Assembly (NCBI GenBank): GCA_000438355.1
Contig: FR901474.1
Location: forward strand, 1 to 9,140
Origin: Clostridium sp. CAG:273
GTDB taxonomy: Bacteria > Bacillota > Clostridia > TANB77 > CAG-508
Reading direction: 5' to 3'
Length of the DNA stretch: 9,140 nt
Positions 1-6,122 of this stretch are shown here, piece after piece. A program made the position numbers and the translations under genes. Numbering within the stretch: position 1 is the stretch's first letter; each line of letters begins with the position of its first letter. The notes below the pieces were generated by a model. It did not search any database. It saw nothing but the letters and a program-made list of their open reading frames with translations, and had not been told where the DNA came from.

Positions 1-53
1 GTAGTATTTTTTATAGAATATTTAGTTGTAGTTTATTTAACTAAATTGTGTTA

Positions 54-203
54 CTACTTTATTGTATCTACAATGACATCTATTGCATTGCTTACAAAAC
101 TTATTTTCCTTTGACTAAATATCTCATCATTATAAGATAATGTAACAACTGCTATTCCAATAGGTTTGTATTTTGTTTCTTTAAATATTTGTAATTTATC
201 TTT
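54..203 (-). other. Start-less open frame, possible gene remnant
   Basis: Reading the minus strand from 203 down to a TAG at 54-56 gives 49 sense codons uninterrupted between two stops. The frame has no ATG, GTG or TTG start. The peptide looks protein-like (for example a hydrophobic run IGIAVVTLSY near the middle and NAIDVIVDTIK at the end), and its codon use matches the neighbouring genes. It overlaps the last codons of the 2H phosphoesterase gene in another frame. It could be the 3' end of a decayed gene or chance openness in AT-rich DNA. I do not recognise the family. The rest of 1-195 holds only an AT-rich 8-bp inverted repeat (20-27 with 39-46) and no other gene that I can support. Confidence 0.2.
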
Positions 204-708
204 CTAAACTCACATAAAAATCTATAAAAGATTCCTCGTTATCGCCAATACTTTCAACAGCTATTTTGCTAATTTCAGTTTCAAAACAATCCTTCAAATC
301 TATATCTATAATTTCATCAACTGAGCCTAATGTGATATGAGGAATATAGTATTGAGGCAAATCTTTGTTTAATAATCTATGATATATATCTATACTAATA
401 TTTCTGATAATATCATTTCCCTCTACTATATTTAAAAATATATAATATTTATTTATCCTTTTATCTTTTAGAAAACTTATTCCTTTGCACTTTATATTAA
501 ATCTATTATAACTTTTACAAATATCAGATAATTTTTTTCTTATCTCATCATTTTTTAAATCTATTTTAAATGGAAAAACAAGAGTAATATGAGGAGGTAA
601 TATTTGTGATAACTCATCGTATCTATTTCTAATATTTTGTATCTTATCAATATTATCAAATTGAGGAAATATCAGTATATCTCTTTTTCCTTTATTTATA
701 TAATTCAT
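196..708 (-). CDS. 2H phosphoesterase / 2'-5' RNA ligase family protein
   Basis: This is a 170-residue cytoplasmic protein of the 2H (LigT/YjcG-like) phosphoesterase superfamily. Two H-x-T motifs define the family and both are intact: PPHITLVFPF (His40, Thr42) and IPHITLGSV (His124, Thr126). The spacing of about 84 residues and the total length are normal for a complete single-domain member. Family enzymes act on 2',3'-cyclic phosphates or 2'-5' bonds in RNA or nucleotides, but the physiological substrate of most bacterial stand-alone copies is unknown, so the reaction is assigned only at superfamily level. The start is supported by a GGAG at 717-720, eight bases upstream of the ATG. It lies 83 bp downstream of the RhuM/Fic gene on the same strand, with no clear terminator between them, so co-transcription is possible. 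Confidence 0.85.
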   Translation of the reverse strand: MNYINKGKRDILIFPQFDNIDKIQNIRNRYDELSQILPPHITLVFPFKIDLKNDEIRKKLSDICKSYNRFNIKCKGISFLKDKRINKYYIFLNIVEGNDIIRNISIDIYHRLLNKDLPQYYIPHITLGSVDEIIDIDLKDCFETEISKIAVESIGDNEESFIDFYVSLER

Positions 709-791
709 AAATTAATCTCCAATACAACTTACTATCTGTTGTTGTAATATCACAAAATTACTAACTAAATTTTAAATGTTATCTCTATCAG

Positions 792-1736
792 TTAATCATT
801 ATTTAAAAAATTCATAATTAAATCAATGATTATATCTTTTTCTTTTGGGTTGGATTCTGCTATTAATAATGTTAAAGCTGTTAATGTATTATTATCTATT
901 GTTTGTATTCCATCTTTATATAAAATACCATAAAAATTCAAAAAATAAATAAATAAGGTTGCTGCAATTCTTTTATTTCCATCTGCAAATACATGGTTTT
1001 TTACTATTAAATATAAAAAATTTGCTCCTTTTTCTTCAATGCTTTTATAAATATCTTGTCCATCGAAACTTTGATAAATATTTCCTATAATTGAATCTAA
1101 ACCTTTATCTCTTTCTACTGCAAATAGTGAATTTTCTTCGTTAAATCTTAACCTATTTATTATTCCTATGCATTCCTTGTATTCAATTTTTCTTTCATCT
1201 ATATTTCCATCTATTTTCTTTAATGTTCTATGGTCATAGTCATCTAACAAATCAAGTGCTTTTGAATAATCTCCAATTACTTTTAAGATTTCCTTTGCAT
1301 CATTTCCTTCTAGTCTTTCATCTATTCTATTAGCAATATCTATTAACTTTATTGTTTTTTCTAAATATGCTAATCTTTTTTGATTTACTGCATAACCTCT
1401 TAGCATATAATCTTTTAATATTTTATTTGCCCATTGCCTGAAAATCACACCATTTTTTGATTTGACCCTATACCCAACAGATATAATTACATCTAAATTA
1501 TATATTTTAGATTTCCTTCCTCCTGTACTTTTGTCGGAAATTCCGACAGAAGTTTTCTCTTCAAGTTCCCCTTCTTTAAAAATGTTGCTAATATGTTCAC
1601 TTATAGTTGCATGTTTTACATCAAATAATTCTTCCATTTGTGCTTGAGTAAGCCATACAGTTTCTTCTTTTAAGTTTACTTCTAATTTTACACCTTGATT
1701 TTCAAATAAAATAATCTCATTCTTTTTTTCTTCCAT
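792..1736 (-). CDS. RhuM/Fic-Doc fusion protein
   Basis: This 314-residue protein has two joined parts. Residues about 14-120 match the RhuM virulence-protein domain: VWLTQAQMEELFDVKHATIS resembles a helix-turn-helix, followed by SVGISDKSTGGRKSKIYNLD, VGYRVKS and a FRQWANKILKDYMLRGYAVN segment. After a helical linker with the typical DDYDHRTLK stretch (165-173), residues about 185-312 form a Fic/Doc domain with catalytic motif HVFADGNKRIAA (His248, Asp252, Asn254, Lys255, Arg256). Fic proteins transfer AMP, or in Doc a phosphate, to hydroxyl side chains of target proteins; the target here is unknown. The HxFxDGNKR core is complete, so activity is plausible. The architecture is known in databases as RhuM/Fic/DOC. 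No small antitoxin-like gene lies beside it. AAAGGATG just upstream of the ATG serves as ribosome site. Confidence 0.88.
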   Translation of the reverse strand: MEEKKNEIILFENQGVKLEVNLKEETVWLTQAQMEELFDVKHATISEHISNIFKEGELEEKTSVGISDKSTGGRKSKIYNLDVIISVGYRVKSKNGVIFRQWANKILKDYMLRGYAVNQKRLAYLEKTIKLIDIANRIDERLEGNDAKEILKVIGDYSKALDLLDDYDHRTLKKIDGNIDERKIEYKECIGIINRLRFNEENSLFAVERDKGLDSIIGNIYQSFDGQDIYKSIEEKGANFLYLIVKNHVFADGNKRIAATLFIYFLNFYGILYKDGIQTIDNNTLTALTLLIAESNPKEKDIIIDLIMNFLNND

Positions 1737-1835
1737 AAGAACACATCCTTTTTAAATAAATTTTAGTCCTTATATTATATTTATTCTTATATATAAAATT
1801 AATCTCTGTTTTGTGAACTAATTCTAAATTCAAAA

Positions 1836-2687
1836 TTAGTTATCATTATAACCATGTTCTATCGTATTTAAACATTTTTTCCAATATTGTTCTCTTTTAT
1901 ATATTTTTTCAGTATCATAAGATAGTCCAAAATACTCAAGTAATGTAAAAGTAAAATATTTTTCAAAATATTTTTCACCATTTTGTTTGTATAAGTTTTC
2001 CAATCTTACATTTCCACCATGTTTTGAGCTTAAATAATTACCCCATCTTTGAGCAACACCATATTGACCTGTAGCTGAACCAATATATAGTTTTCCATTA
2101 GAAGTATCTGTAAGGCAATAAATACCAGTAATTTTTTTCAAAGCTTCATAATATGTTGGCATTATTTTGCCCTCAAAAATGTCATTTAATTTTTTGTAAG
2201 GTAAATTAACATTATCATATCCTTCAAATTGTTCTCCACTATATATACATGGTAATATTTCTATTACTTCTTCTTTATTGTTTAAATAGGATAAGTTAAA
2301 TGTATATCTTCCCATTGTATTACCTTTATGAAATTTCATTATTAATCTTCCAAAAAGAGGTTTATATTTTTCTAAAATCTCAACATTTGATCTTCTATTT
2401 TCAGGAACATCTAAAATTGTAGCTGCAGAAATAAATAACCATTCATCATAAGATTTTCGTACAAAACTAAATACTTTTTGTCCGACATGAAAATTACTCT
2501 GAGAACCATATTTTGGCCAATATGAACAATCATTTATTCCGCTTTGCTTTTCTTTTTCTGATAATGATAACCATTTATCAATATATAATTGTCCATTTCT
2601 ACCTTCTGACATATTTAATTCAATTTTACAATTATTTATTTCTTCTTTACTTAAATTAAAAATATTATTTAATTTTATTTTTTCCAT
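1836..2687 (-). CDS. GIY-YIG nuclease family protein with unassigned N-terminal domain
   Basis: This is a 283-residue protein. The C-terminal part (about 186-283) is a GIY-YIG endonuclease domain: GIY at 188-190, YIG at 201-203, the conserved Arg in VAQRWGNY (Arg214), and a likely metal-binding Glu in YKREQYWKK (Glu266), ending in the common GYNDN tail. These are the catalytic elements of the family, so DNA cleavage is plausible. The N-terminal 180 residues contain conserved-looking blocks such as YWPKYGSQSNFHVGQKVFSF and KYKPLFGRLIMKFH, which I cannot assign; they might recognise DNA or another partner. There is no signal peptide or membrane segment. The gene follows ogt by 36 bp with no terminator, so the two probably share a transcript. 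GAGGT lies about seven bases before the ATG. A homing, restriction or repair role cannot be separated from sequence alone. Confidence 0.85.
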   Translation of the reverse strand: MEKIKLNNIFNLSKEEINNCKIELNMSEGRNGQLYIDKWLSLSEKEKQSGINDCSYWPKYGSQSNFHVGQKVFSFVRKSYDEWLFISAATILDVPENRRSNVEILEKYKPLFGRLIMKFHKGNTMGRYTFNLSYLNNKEEVIEILPCIYSGEQFEGYDNVNLPYKKLNDIFEGKIMPTYYEALKKITGIYCLTDTSNGKLYIGSATGQYGVAQRWGNYLSSKHGGNVRLENLYKQNGEKYFEKYFTFTLLEYFGLSYDTEKIYKREQYWKKCLNTIEHGYNDN

Positions 2688-2723
2688 ATTCGTACCTCAA
2701 ATTATCTTTTTTACAAGTTTTTT

Positions 2724-3263
2724 TCATAATACTGTATCCTTTTTAGGAATAAAGAATTTACTCATATCATTTTTTTCAAGAGTAAGTAATGCTACTTTGT
2801 TTTTTATTCCACCACCATAACCTGTTAGATTTCCATTTGTTCCAACAACTCTATGGCAAGGAATAATAATACATATTGGATTCCAACCAACTGCTCCTCC
2901 AACTGCTTGACTAGACATTCTTTTTATCCCTCTATTTTTTGCAATAGTTTTAGATATATCATTATATGTTAAAGTTTTTCCAAAAGGTATATTATTCATT
3001 ATATATACTACTTCTTTTCTAAATGATGTTAAATTATTTATTTTATATTCTGGTGTAAAATCTGGTTTCTTGCCACTAAAATATATATCAAGCCATTTGC
3101 TTGTTTCTTTAAATATTGGTAATTCTTTTTCTTCACAATTTATTTCATGTTTTTGTATATCTCTTGAGCCTTCAAACCATAAACCTGTTAAATATTTACC
3201 ATCACTATTCATTAATATATCTGAAAATCCGTTTGGTGTTTGATATTTATATTTGTATACCAT
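2724..3263 (-). CDS. ogt: Methylated-DNA--[protein]-cysteine S-methyltransferase
   Basis: This 179-residue protein is an O6-alkylguanine-DNA alkyltransferase. It repairs O6-methylguanine (and O4-methylthymine) by moving the alkyl group to its own cysteine in a single-turnover reaction. The active-site block is intact: AVGGAVGWNPICIIIPCHRV, with acceptor Cys136 in PCHRV and hinge Asn128. Residues 94-103 (FGKTLTYNDI) begin the DNA-binding helix-turn-helix region, SSQAVG (117-122) belongs to the same fold, and LLTLEK carries the conserved late Glu (163). The first 75 residues are the usual degenerate N-terminal domain. Length is normal for stand-alone Ogt/MGMT, and no AraC-like Ada domain is fused. 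It is the first gene of a likely two-gene unit with the GIY-YIG gene, behind an extended -10 promoter. A GGAG lies about ten bases before the ATG. Confidence 0.95.
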   Translation of the reverse strand: MVYKYKYQTPNGFSDILMNSDGKYLTGLWFEGSRDIQKHEINCEEKELPIFKETSKWLDIYFSGKKPDFTPEYKINNLTSFRKEVVYIMNNIPFGKTLTYNDISKTIAKNRGIKRMSSQAVGGAVGWNPICIIIPCHRVVGTNGNLTGYGGGIKNKVALLTLEKNDMSKFFIPKKDTVL

Positions 3264-3290
3264 AAATATATTCTCCTAACATCTTATATA

Positions 3291-3299
3291 ATTATATCA
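3291..3299 (-). promoter_or_regulatory. Extended -10 promoter of ogt
   Basis: On the minus strand the sequence TGATATAAT (complement of 3291-3299) is a perfect extended -10 element, TGN followed by TATAAT. No good -35 hexamer is present at 17 bp. A TTGTTT sits about 19 bp upstream of the TATAAT, and extended -10 promoters depend less on a -35. The element lies 28-36 bases upstream of the ogt ATG and leaves a short leader carrying the ribosome site. This is a pattern match and not a mapped start. Confidence 0.5.
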
Positions 3300-3364
3300 C
3301 AAAACAGTTACATTAAAACAATCCATTTATTATACTTATTTATCCCTATTATCCTAAATGAATA

Positions 3365-3413
3365 TATAAAAGAACGTGCTCAAGATGAGATTCCTCATTG
3401 ATATTCTTTTATA
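3365..3413 (-). terminator. Possible terminator after the DUF3221-like gene
   Basis: A 10-bp outer inverted repeat (3365-3374 with 3404-3413, TATAAAAGAA/TTCTTTTATA) surrounds a small inner hairpin (3385-3389 ATGAG with 3394-3398 CTCAT, four-base loop). The outer arms behave as the A-tract and U-tract of a bidirectional terminator, and the outer arm includes the stop codon of the gene ending at 3409. The GC core is weak and the bases between inner and outer stems do not pair, so this is only a candidate. Confidence 0.35.
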
Positions 3414-4614
3414 ATTTTAAATCATCAAGTTTCATATTTGGAATACCTATATATACATCTCTATTTCCATCTAACTTATGTACTTTTATTATTGAATAAT
3501 TTTCATAATGATATTCAGTACTTCCTCCATCTTTATAGATTTCTGCCTTTATTACTTTCCCATCTTTTTCATCCTTATTTGCTTTTTGTATAATTCCATC
3601 TATTGTCATCTTTCCACTCTTTAGAGAGTCTTCTAATGACATTGTTTTATTATTTAAAGTTACATTTACTTCATCTAATCCATAAAAATATAAATTATAA
3701 TCTTGTTTATCTGAGCTTAAATTTTTATTGTTTAATATTTTCTTTTTTGTTATATCATTTGATTTTTTTACTGTTATTGTAAAATCTTCATATCCTTCTG
3801 TTGATATTTTATCCGTATTAATTTGTGCGGGATATGATTCCATGATATATCCAGTATAATAAATAACAACTTTTCTTCCAATTCCATACAAATAATCTAT
3901 GTGGTCTGTTCCATAATTAATTTTAATTTTGTCTGCTGATTTTCTTTCTATTTCATCTTCGTTTGGCTCTACTATCATGTATGTTGTTGTTTCTTCTAAT
4001 ATTGTTCCTACAAAACTACTATATTGTGGAGTTGCTATATTTTCTAAACTTTCTCCGTTAGCTTGTATTATATTTTCTTTATTTATTGCTCCAAATAAAA
4101 CTGCAACATTATCAATATTTAATACCATAGTTTTGTCGTTAGCTTCTAATATATTACAATTCAAAAATTCTTTACAATTAGTTTCTCCATCTAATTGAGG
4201 TAAATATTCTTCACCTATGAACATATTTATTTTTCCTATTGATTTGTTTAAATCTCCTGCATAATCAATAAGTAGATTAGATTTACCATATAAGACATTA
4301 CCAAACTCAACTAATTTTGTTGCATCTATATCTTTTGTTGTTATTTTTAAATCTTTTAGTTTTATTCTTTCTTCATTATCTCTAGGTGTTTCTTCTACAT
4401 TACTATATATTTTCTTACCAAAAACTTTAATTTCAATACCATCTATATAACCATCATCTATGTTTTCATCTAATCTATGATATTTAGTAATACTATACAG
4501 TAACGTCCTATATTCAACTGTTCCACCATCGTTTAACCTATTTATTTGAATTGGAAACAACAATATTATTAATAATAAAATTACTATTATAATTACAATA
4601 TTTTTCTTTTTCAT
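3409..4614 (-). CDS. Membrane-anchored extracytoplasmic protein with DUF3221-like domain
   Basis: This 401-residue protein has a lysine start (MKKKN) and one hydrophobic segment at about 5-20, with no lipobox cysteine, so it is probably an N-terminally anchored protein facing outward. Three parts can be seen. Residues 28-75 carry a DGGTVEYRTLLYSITKYHRL block and KVFGKKIYSNV. Residues about 198-272 (FVGTILEE, MIVEP, SADKIKIN, GIGRKVVIYYTGYI, SYPAQI) resemble the DUF3221 OB-like fold. Residues about 305-394 contain YGLDEVNVTLNNKTMSLED and a second DGGSTEYHYENYSIIKVHKL block similar to the first. No catalytic motif is evident. It starts 25 bp after a membrane-tethered sigma factor gene and has an AAAGGTGAGG ribosome site, so the two are probably co-expressed and may be partners, for instance a sensor or checkpoint for that sigma factor. 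This role is inferred from context only. Confidence 0.75.
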   Translation of the reverse strand: MKKKNIVIIIVILLLIILLFPIQINRLNDGGTVEYRTLLYSITKYHRLDENIDDGYIDGIEIKVFGKKIYSNVEETPRDNEERIKLKDLKITTKDIDATKLVEFGNVLYGKSNLLIDYAGDLNKSIGKINMFIGEEYLPQLDGETNCKEFLNCNILEANDKTMVLNIDNVAVLFGAINKENIIQANGESLENIATPQYSSFVGTILEETTTYMIVEPNEDEIERKSADKIKINYGTDHIDYLYGIGRKVVIYYTGYIMESYPAQINTDKISTEGYEDFTITVKKSNDITKKKILNNKNLSSDKQDYNLYFYGLDEVNVTLNNKTMSLEDSLKSGKMTIDGIIQKANKDEKDGKVIKAEIYKDGGSTEYHYENYSIIKVHKLDGNRDVYIGIPNMKLDDLKL

Positions 4615-4639
4615 AACCTCACCTTTACCTTTCTATTAT

Positions 4640-5506
4640 TTAGATGCTTTTTTCTTTGCATTTAGTTGGTGTTTTGTTAAAAAAAATTGAAAAAATTATT
4701 GTTAATATTAAAAATATAGCTGAGACACTAAACATTCCTATACTTAAATAATTTGTAGTATCCATAATTTGTTCTTCTACTATAGTGTTTTCAGAAAAAT
4801 CTTCATTTTCTTGTATTATTTCACTATCTTCTAATTTTTCATTTTCTTTATTTTCTGCTTCAATTTCATTTTTATTACTATTAATATTGTTTTGATCATC
4901 CTTTATAACTGGTAATTCTTTTTTATCATTTTTTAATATTATTATTCCAAATACAAAAGTTATTATAAACATACTTAAATTGCTTAATGTTATTTTTAGT
5001 GTATGAATTGCTTTATAATATCTCCATTTCACAGTATTCGTCGACTCTCCTAATAAACTTCCTATTTCTTTAAAAGTTAAATTTGATAATAGCTTTAAAG
5101 AAACTACCTCTTGTTCTTTAGGATTTAAACTATTTATTAATCTATTATAAGAATCTTGACTTATAAATTTGTATATTTCATTATTTTCATCTTTAATACT
5201 ATAAATATCTTCTAAATTAACATTATTATCTTTTTTTCTTAAAAGTAATAATGTTTCATTTTTTGTTACTGAATATAGCCAACTTCCAATTTTATCTTTA
5301 GGTAATTTATCTTTTTCTAAAGTATATATTTTTGTAAATACTGTTTGGACAACATCTTCTGAATCTGGTTTATTTTTTAATATGCTAAATGCAATTCCAT
5401 ATACTGTTTTGTTGTATTTACTATATAGCTTTTCAAATGCTATTTTGTTGTTATTTTTTATTTCTATAAATAGTTCTTTTAACTCTTTTTCCTTTATTTT
5501 TCCCAT
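4640..5506 (-). CDS. Sigma-70 family (ECF-like) factor with C-terminal membrane anchor
   Basis: This 288-residue protein begins as a normal ECF sigma factor. Region 2 is at about 10-92 (AFEKLYSKYNKTVYGIAFSI, then DSEDVVQTVFTKIY and IGSWLYSVTKNE). Region 4 is at about 122-172 (LNPKEQEVVSLKLL, then a helix-turn-helix FKEIGSLLGESTNTVKWRYY). Unlike ordinary ECF factors of 160-190 residues, it continues. A hydrophobic segment at about 175-192 follows region 4 almost directly, then an acidic, Asn/Glu-rich linker (about 200-250), a second hydrophobic segment (254-277), and a short basic tail TPTKCKEKSI. Charge distribution suggests the sigma domains and tail are cytoplasmic and the acidic linker is outside. 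It would therefore be a membrane-tethered transcription factor, with the anchor perhaps replacing a separate anti-sigma factor. It lies 42 bp after the NifX-like gene and 25 bp before the DUF3221-like gene. Confidence 0.85.
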   Translation of the reverse strand: MGKIKEKELKELFIEIKNNNKIAFEKLYSKYNKTVYGIAFSILKNKPDSEDVVQTVFTKIYTLEKDKLPKDKIGSWLYSVTKNETLLLLRKKDNNVNLEDIYSIKDENNEIYKFISQDSYNRLINSLNPKEQEVVSLKLLSNLTFKEIGSLLGESTNTVKWRYYKAIHTLKITLSNLSMFIITFVFGIIILKNDKKELPVIKDDQNNINSNKNEIEAENKENEKLEDSEIIQENEDFSENTIVEEQIMDTTNYLSIGMFSVSAIFLILTIIFSIFFNKTPTKCKEKSI

Positions 5507-5548
5507 ATTAGTGTAGTCCTTTTTTTCTTTTTCTTATCAATTTCTCCG

Positions 5549-5938
5549 TTAACCATTTTTTATGCATCTATTATGGTTTTCGCAATGGTGTTCTCCTTCT
5601 ATATGATGGTGTTCACAATTTACATTTTCATTATATTTTAACTGTCCTAATAAATACTTTTCTATTACATCATCTGCATTACCAGAAACTCCACCAAATA
5701 ATTGTATATTTGCTTTAGAAAGAGCGTCTTTTGCGCCTTGCCCTATACCTCCACAAATTAATATATCTATATTATTATTTTTTAAAAACTCCACTAATTT
5801 TTCATGTCCACATACTGATGTATCTACTATATTTTCAGATACAATTTTTCCATTGTTTATTTGATAAATTTTTATCTTTTCTGTATGTCCAAAATGTTGA
5901 AATACCTTTCCATTTTCATAAGTTATTGCTATTTTCAT
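5549..5938 (-). CDS. NifX/NifB-like dinitrogenase cofactor-biosynthesis family protein with His/Cys tail
   Basis: This 129-residue cytoplasmic protein belongs to the dinitrogenase iron-molybdenum cofactor family (NifX/NifB C-terminal fold, stand-alone MTH1175-like type). Characteristic parts are the start MKIAITYENG, HFGHTEKIKIY (about 15-25), DTSVCGHEKLVEFL, the ILICGGIGQGAKDAL loop (59-73) and LFGGVSGNADDVI. Such proteins bind iron-sulfur or metal clusters, and stand-alone copies occur in many bacteria without nitrogenase; no nif gene is visible here. The tail (108-125) is rich in His and Cys (CEHHHIEGEHHCENHNRC), a plausible metal site. I chose the ATG at 5938 over an in-frame ATG at 5974 because AAGGAGG sits eight bases before it and the family fold begins there. 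It precedes the sigma factor gene by 42 bp and may lead that operon, though a functional link is not shown. Confidence 0.88.
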   Translation of the reverse strand: MKIAITYENGKVFQHFGHTEKIKIYQINNGKIVSENIVDTSVCGHEKLVEFLKNNNIDILICGGIGQGAKDALSKANIQLFGGVSGNADDVIEKYLLGQLKYNENVNCEHHHIEGEHHCENHNRCIKNG

Positions 5939-5946
5939 AATATTTT

Positions 5947-5953
5947 CCTCCTT
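5947..5953 (-). promoter_or_regulatory. Ribosome binding site deciding the NifX-like start
   Basis: AAGGAGG on the minus strand, eight bases before the ATG at 5938. It fixes that ATG as the start and makes the in-frame upstream ATG at 5974 unlikely, because that one would place this site inside the coding region. Confidence 0.85.
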
Positions 5954-5996
5954 ATTTTTTATAATTTTATACATAAAATTTTTTATAACATTATTC

Positions 5997-6031
5997 TAGT
6001 ATTTCCATTACTATTTAATTACAAAATACTA
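5997..6031. repeat. 8-bp inverted repeat upstream of the NifX-like gene
   Basis: TAGTATTT at 5997-6004 and AAATACTA at 6024-6031 are perfect inverted copies separated by 19 bases, in the intergenic region 60-95 bases before the NifX-like start. Spacing and position suit a dimeric regulator site near a promoter, and a TTGTAA that could be a -35 lies within it (minus strand). In such AT-rich DNA a chance repeat of this length is possible. Confidence 0.3.
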
Positions 6032-6053
6032 CTTGTTTTTATAATATCATAAA

Positions 6054-6082
6054 AGGAAGTAATTATCAAATAATTACTTCCT
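6054..6082 (-). terminator. Intrinsic terminator after the merR/GNAT pair
   Basis: A 12-bp stem (6054-6065 with 6071-6082; core GGAAGTAATTA/TAATTACTTCC) closes a five-base loop. On the minus strand the 3' arm runs into TTTTATGATATT. It lies about 40 bases past the GNAT stop codon and separates that unit from the NifX-like gene. The plus-strand side has no T-run, so it probably acts only in the minus direction. Confidence 0.75.
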
Positions 6083-6122
6083 CTATATAACTTAATGACA
6101 TAAATATTTAACTCTAAAATTC

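Noticed and set aside
20..46. 8-bp AT-rich hairpin near the window start
   Set aside because: The stem has one GC pair and no U-tract follows; likely chance in this composition.
749..757. TGATATTAC as an extended -10 promoter of the 2H phosphoesterase gene
   Set aside because: The hexamer matches only four of six consensus bases and no -35 is present; common by chance in AT-rich DNA.
1462..1647. Plus-strand open frame of 61 codons inside the RhuM/Fic gene
   Set aside because: It lies entirely opposite a well-supported gene, has a low-complexity Ser/Leu/Ile translation and no ribosome site.
1816..1841. 8-bp inverted repeat across the GIY-YIG gene stop codon
   Set aside because: AT-rich stem with no T-run following on the minus strand, so not a convincing terminator.
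3929..4198. Plus-strand open frame of 89 codons opposite the DUF3221-like gene
   Set aside because: It is antisense to recognisable coding sequence and its Ser/Leu/Ile-rich product is typical of an AT-rich shadow frame.
5939..5974. Twelve-residue N-terminal extension of the NifX-like protein from an upstream ATG
   Set aside because: The ideal ribosome site falls inside this extension, and the family fold begins exactly at the second Met.
5731..6052. Two overlapping plus-strand frames opposite the NifX-like gene and its upstream region
   Set aside because: Tyr/Phe/Leu/Ile-rich products with no domain; they mirror the NifX-like gene and have no ribosome site.
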